Source: Betaproteobacteria bacterium
GTDB taxonomy: Bacteria > Pseudomonadota > Gammaproteobacteria > Burkholderiales > SG8-39
DNA: 6,120 nt
Direction: 5' to 3'
Assembly: GCA_016867955.1 (NCBI GenBank)
Contig: VGIE01000151.1
Span: 1-6,120, forward strand
The stretch's first letter is position 1; each line of letters starts with the position of its first letter. Position numbers and translations under genes: made by a program. This document shows positions 5,681-6,120 of this stretch, one piece after another. The notes below the pieces were generated by a model. That model was not told the origin of the DNA. It did no database searches and saw only the letters and a list, made by a program, of their open reading frames with translations.

Positions 5681-6120
5681 ATGAACGTCCTGCTCACGGG
5701 GTCGGCCCGCGGCCTCGGCCTCGGCATCTGCGCGCGGCTGGCGGCGCGCGGCGACACGGTGTTTGGCGCCTGCAGGAAGAGCAACGGAGAACTTGCCTCC
5801 ATCGTGGCGAAGAGTGCAGCGAAGGGGAAGGTCCACATCATCGAGGGCGTGGACGTGGCCGAGGACTCAGCCATCGGCAGGATCAGGGCCGGCATCGCCG
5901 GGACGAAGCTGGATGCCGTGATCTGCAACGCGGCCATCAACGCATCCTTCGACACCGACAGCATCGCCGATCTCGACCTTGCCATCTCGCTGCACGAATA
6001 CCAGACCAACGCGCTAGGTGCGGTGCGCACGGTGCAGGCGGCGCTGCCTTCGCTTGCGGCCGGATCGAGGATCCTCTTCATCACCACCGGCCCGCAGGCG
6101 CTTGGCAAGAAAGCGCCCGC
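5681..6120 (+). CDS. Short-chain dehydrogenase/reductase, N-terminal part (runs off the right edge)
   Basis: This is an NAD(P)-dependent oxidoreductase of the SDR superfamily with a Rossmann fold; 146 codons are present of a usual 230-260. The cofactor loop TGSARGLG (residues 6-13) is the classical TGxxxGxG. After the second strand comes CRKSNGEL (31-38), where Arg32 and Lys33 suggest a preference for NADP(H). GVDVAED (56-62) supplies the adenine-contacting Asp. The usual NNAG is replaced by CNAA (82-85), Asn110 in YQTNALG fits the helix-4 Asn, and the strand that normally ends in the catalytic Ser reads ILFITTGPQ (131-139), with Thr136 at the expected Ser position. The YxxxK motif would lie beyond the edge. 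It resembles the C-factor/sniffer-like branch of SDRs, but that is tentative. It starts 10 bases after the P450 stop, so the two are probably cotranscribed and translationally coupled. It may oxidise the alcohol the P450 makes. No strong Shine-Dalgarno precedes the ATG. Confidence 0.9.
   Translation, partial: MNVLLTGSARGLGLGICARLAARGDTVFGACRKSNGELASIVAKSAAKGKVHIIEGVDVAEDSAIGRIRAGIAGTKLDAVICNAAINASFDTDSIADLDLAISLHEYQTNALGAVRTVQAALPSLAAGSRILFITTGPQALGKKAP

Overview
The window is GC-rich DNA with the codon use and gene content of a Pseudomonadota chromosome, most likely a betaproteobacterium of the Burkholderiales. The main evidence for that placement is the minus-strand pair of a DUF2889 gene followed by sucC, an arrangement I associate with Burkholderiales. 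This is a judgement from protein character and gene order, not from a database search. There is no rRNA, tRNA, CRISPR array, transposase or integrase in the window.

Layout. On the minus strand at the left edge lie the first 135 codons of sucC (succinyl-CoA synthetase beta subunit, 407 running off the window) and, upstream of it, a complete DUF2889 gene (1147-560). A 283-bp divergent intergenic region (1148-1430) separates these from everything else, which is on the plus strand: glpK, glycerol kinase (1431-2930); a 227-bp regulatory-looking gap; a periplasmic ABC-type solute-binding protein with a signal peptide (3158-4228); a 134-bp gap; a complete cytochrome P450 (4363-5670); and the N-terminal 146 codons of a short-chain dehydrogenase/reductase (SDR, from 5681), which runs off the right edge. 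No gap without a gene exceeds 300 bases.

How the genes may work together. sucC is housekeeping (TCA cycle). glpK is present without glpF, glpD or a glp regulator in the window. The binding protein, P450 and SDR point the same way. The P450 and SDR are almost certainly translated as a unit, since only 10 bases separate the stop and start codons. A natural reading is capture or uptake of an organic substrate, P450 hydroxylation, then SDR oxidation of the alcohol. The substrate cannot be read from the sequence, and no redox partner, permease or ABC ATPase is visible here.

The most notable non-coding structure lies between glpK and the binding-protein gene. It comprises a perfect 11-bp inverted repeat with a 34-base spacer, whose right arm touches a candidate -35 element, and a GC-rich hairpin followed by a short T run in the presumed 5' leader. 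I see no clearly undescribed system. The P450/SDR/binding-protein cluster and its leader are the parts most worth following up.
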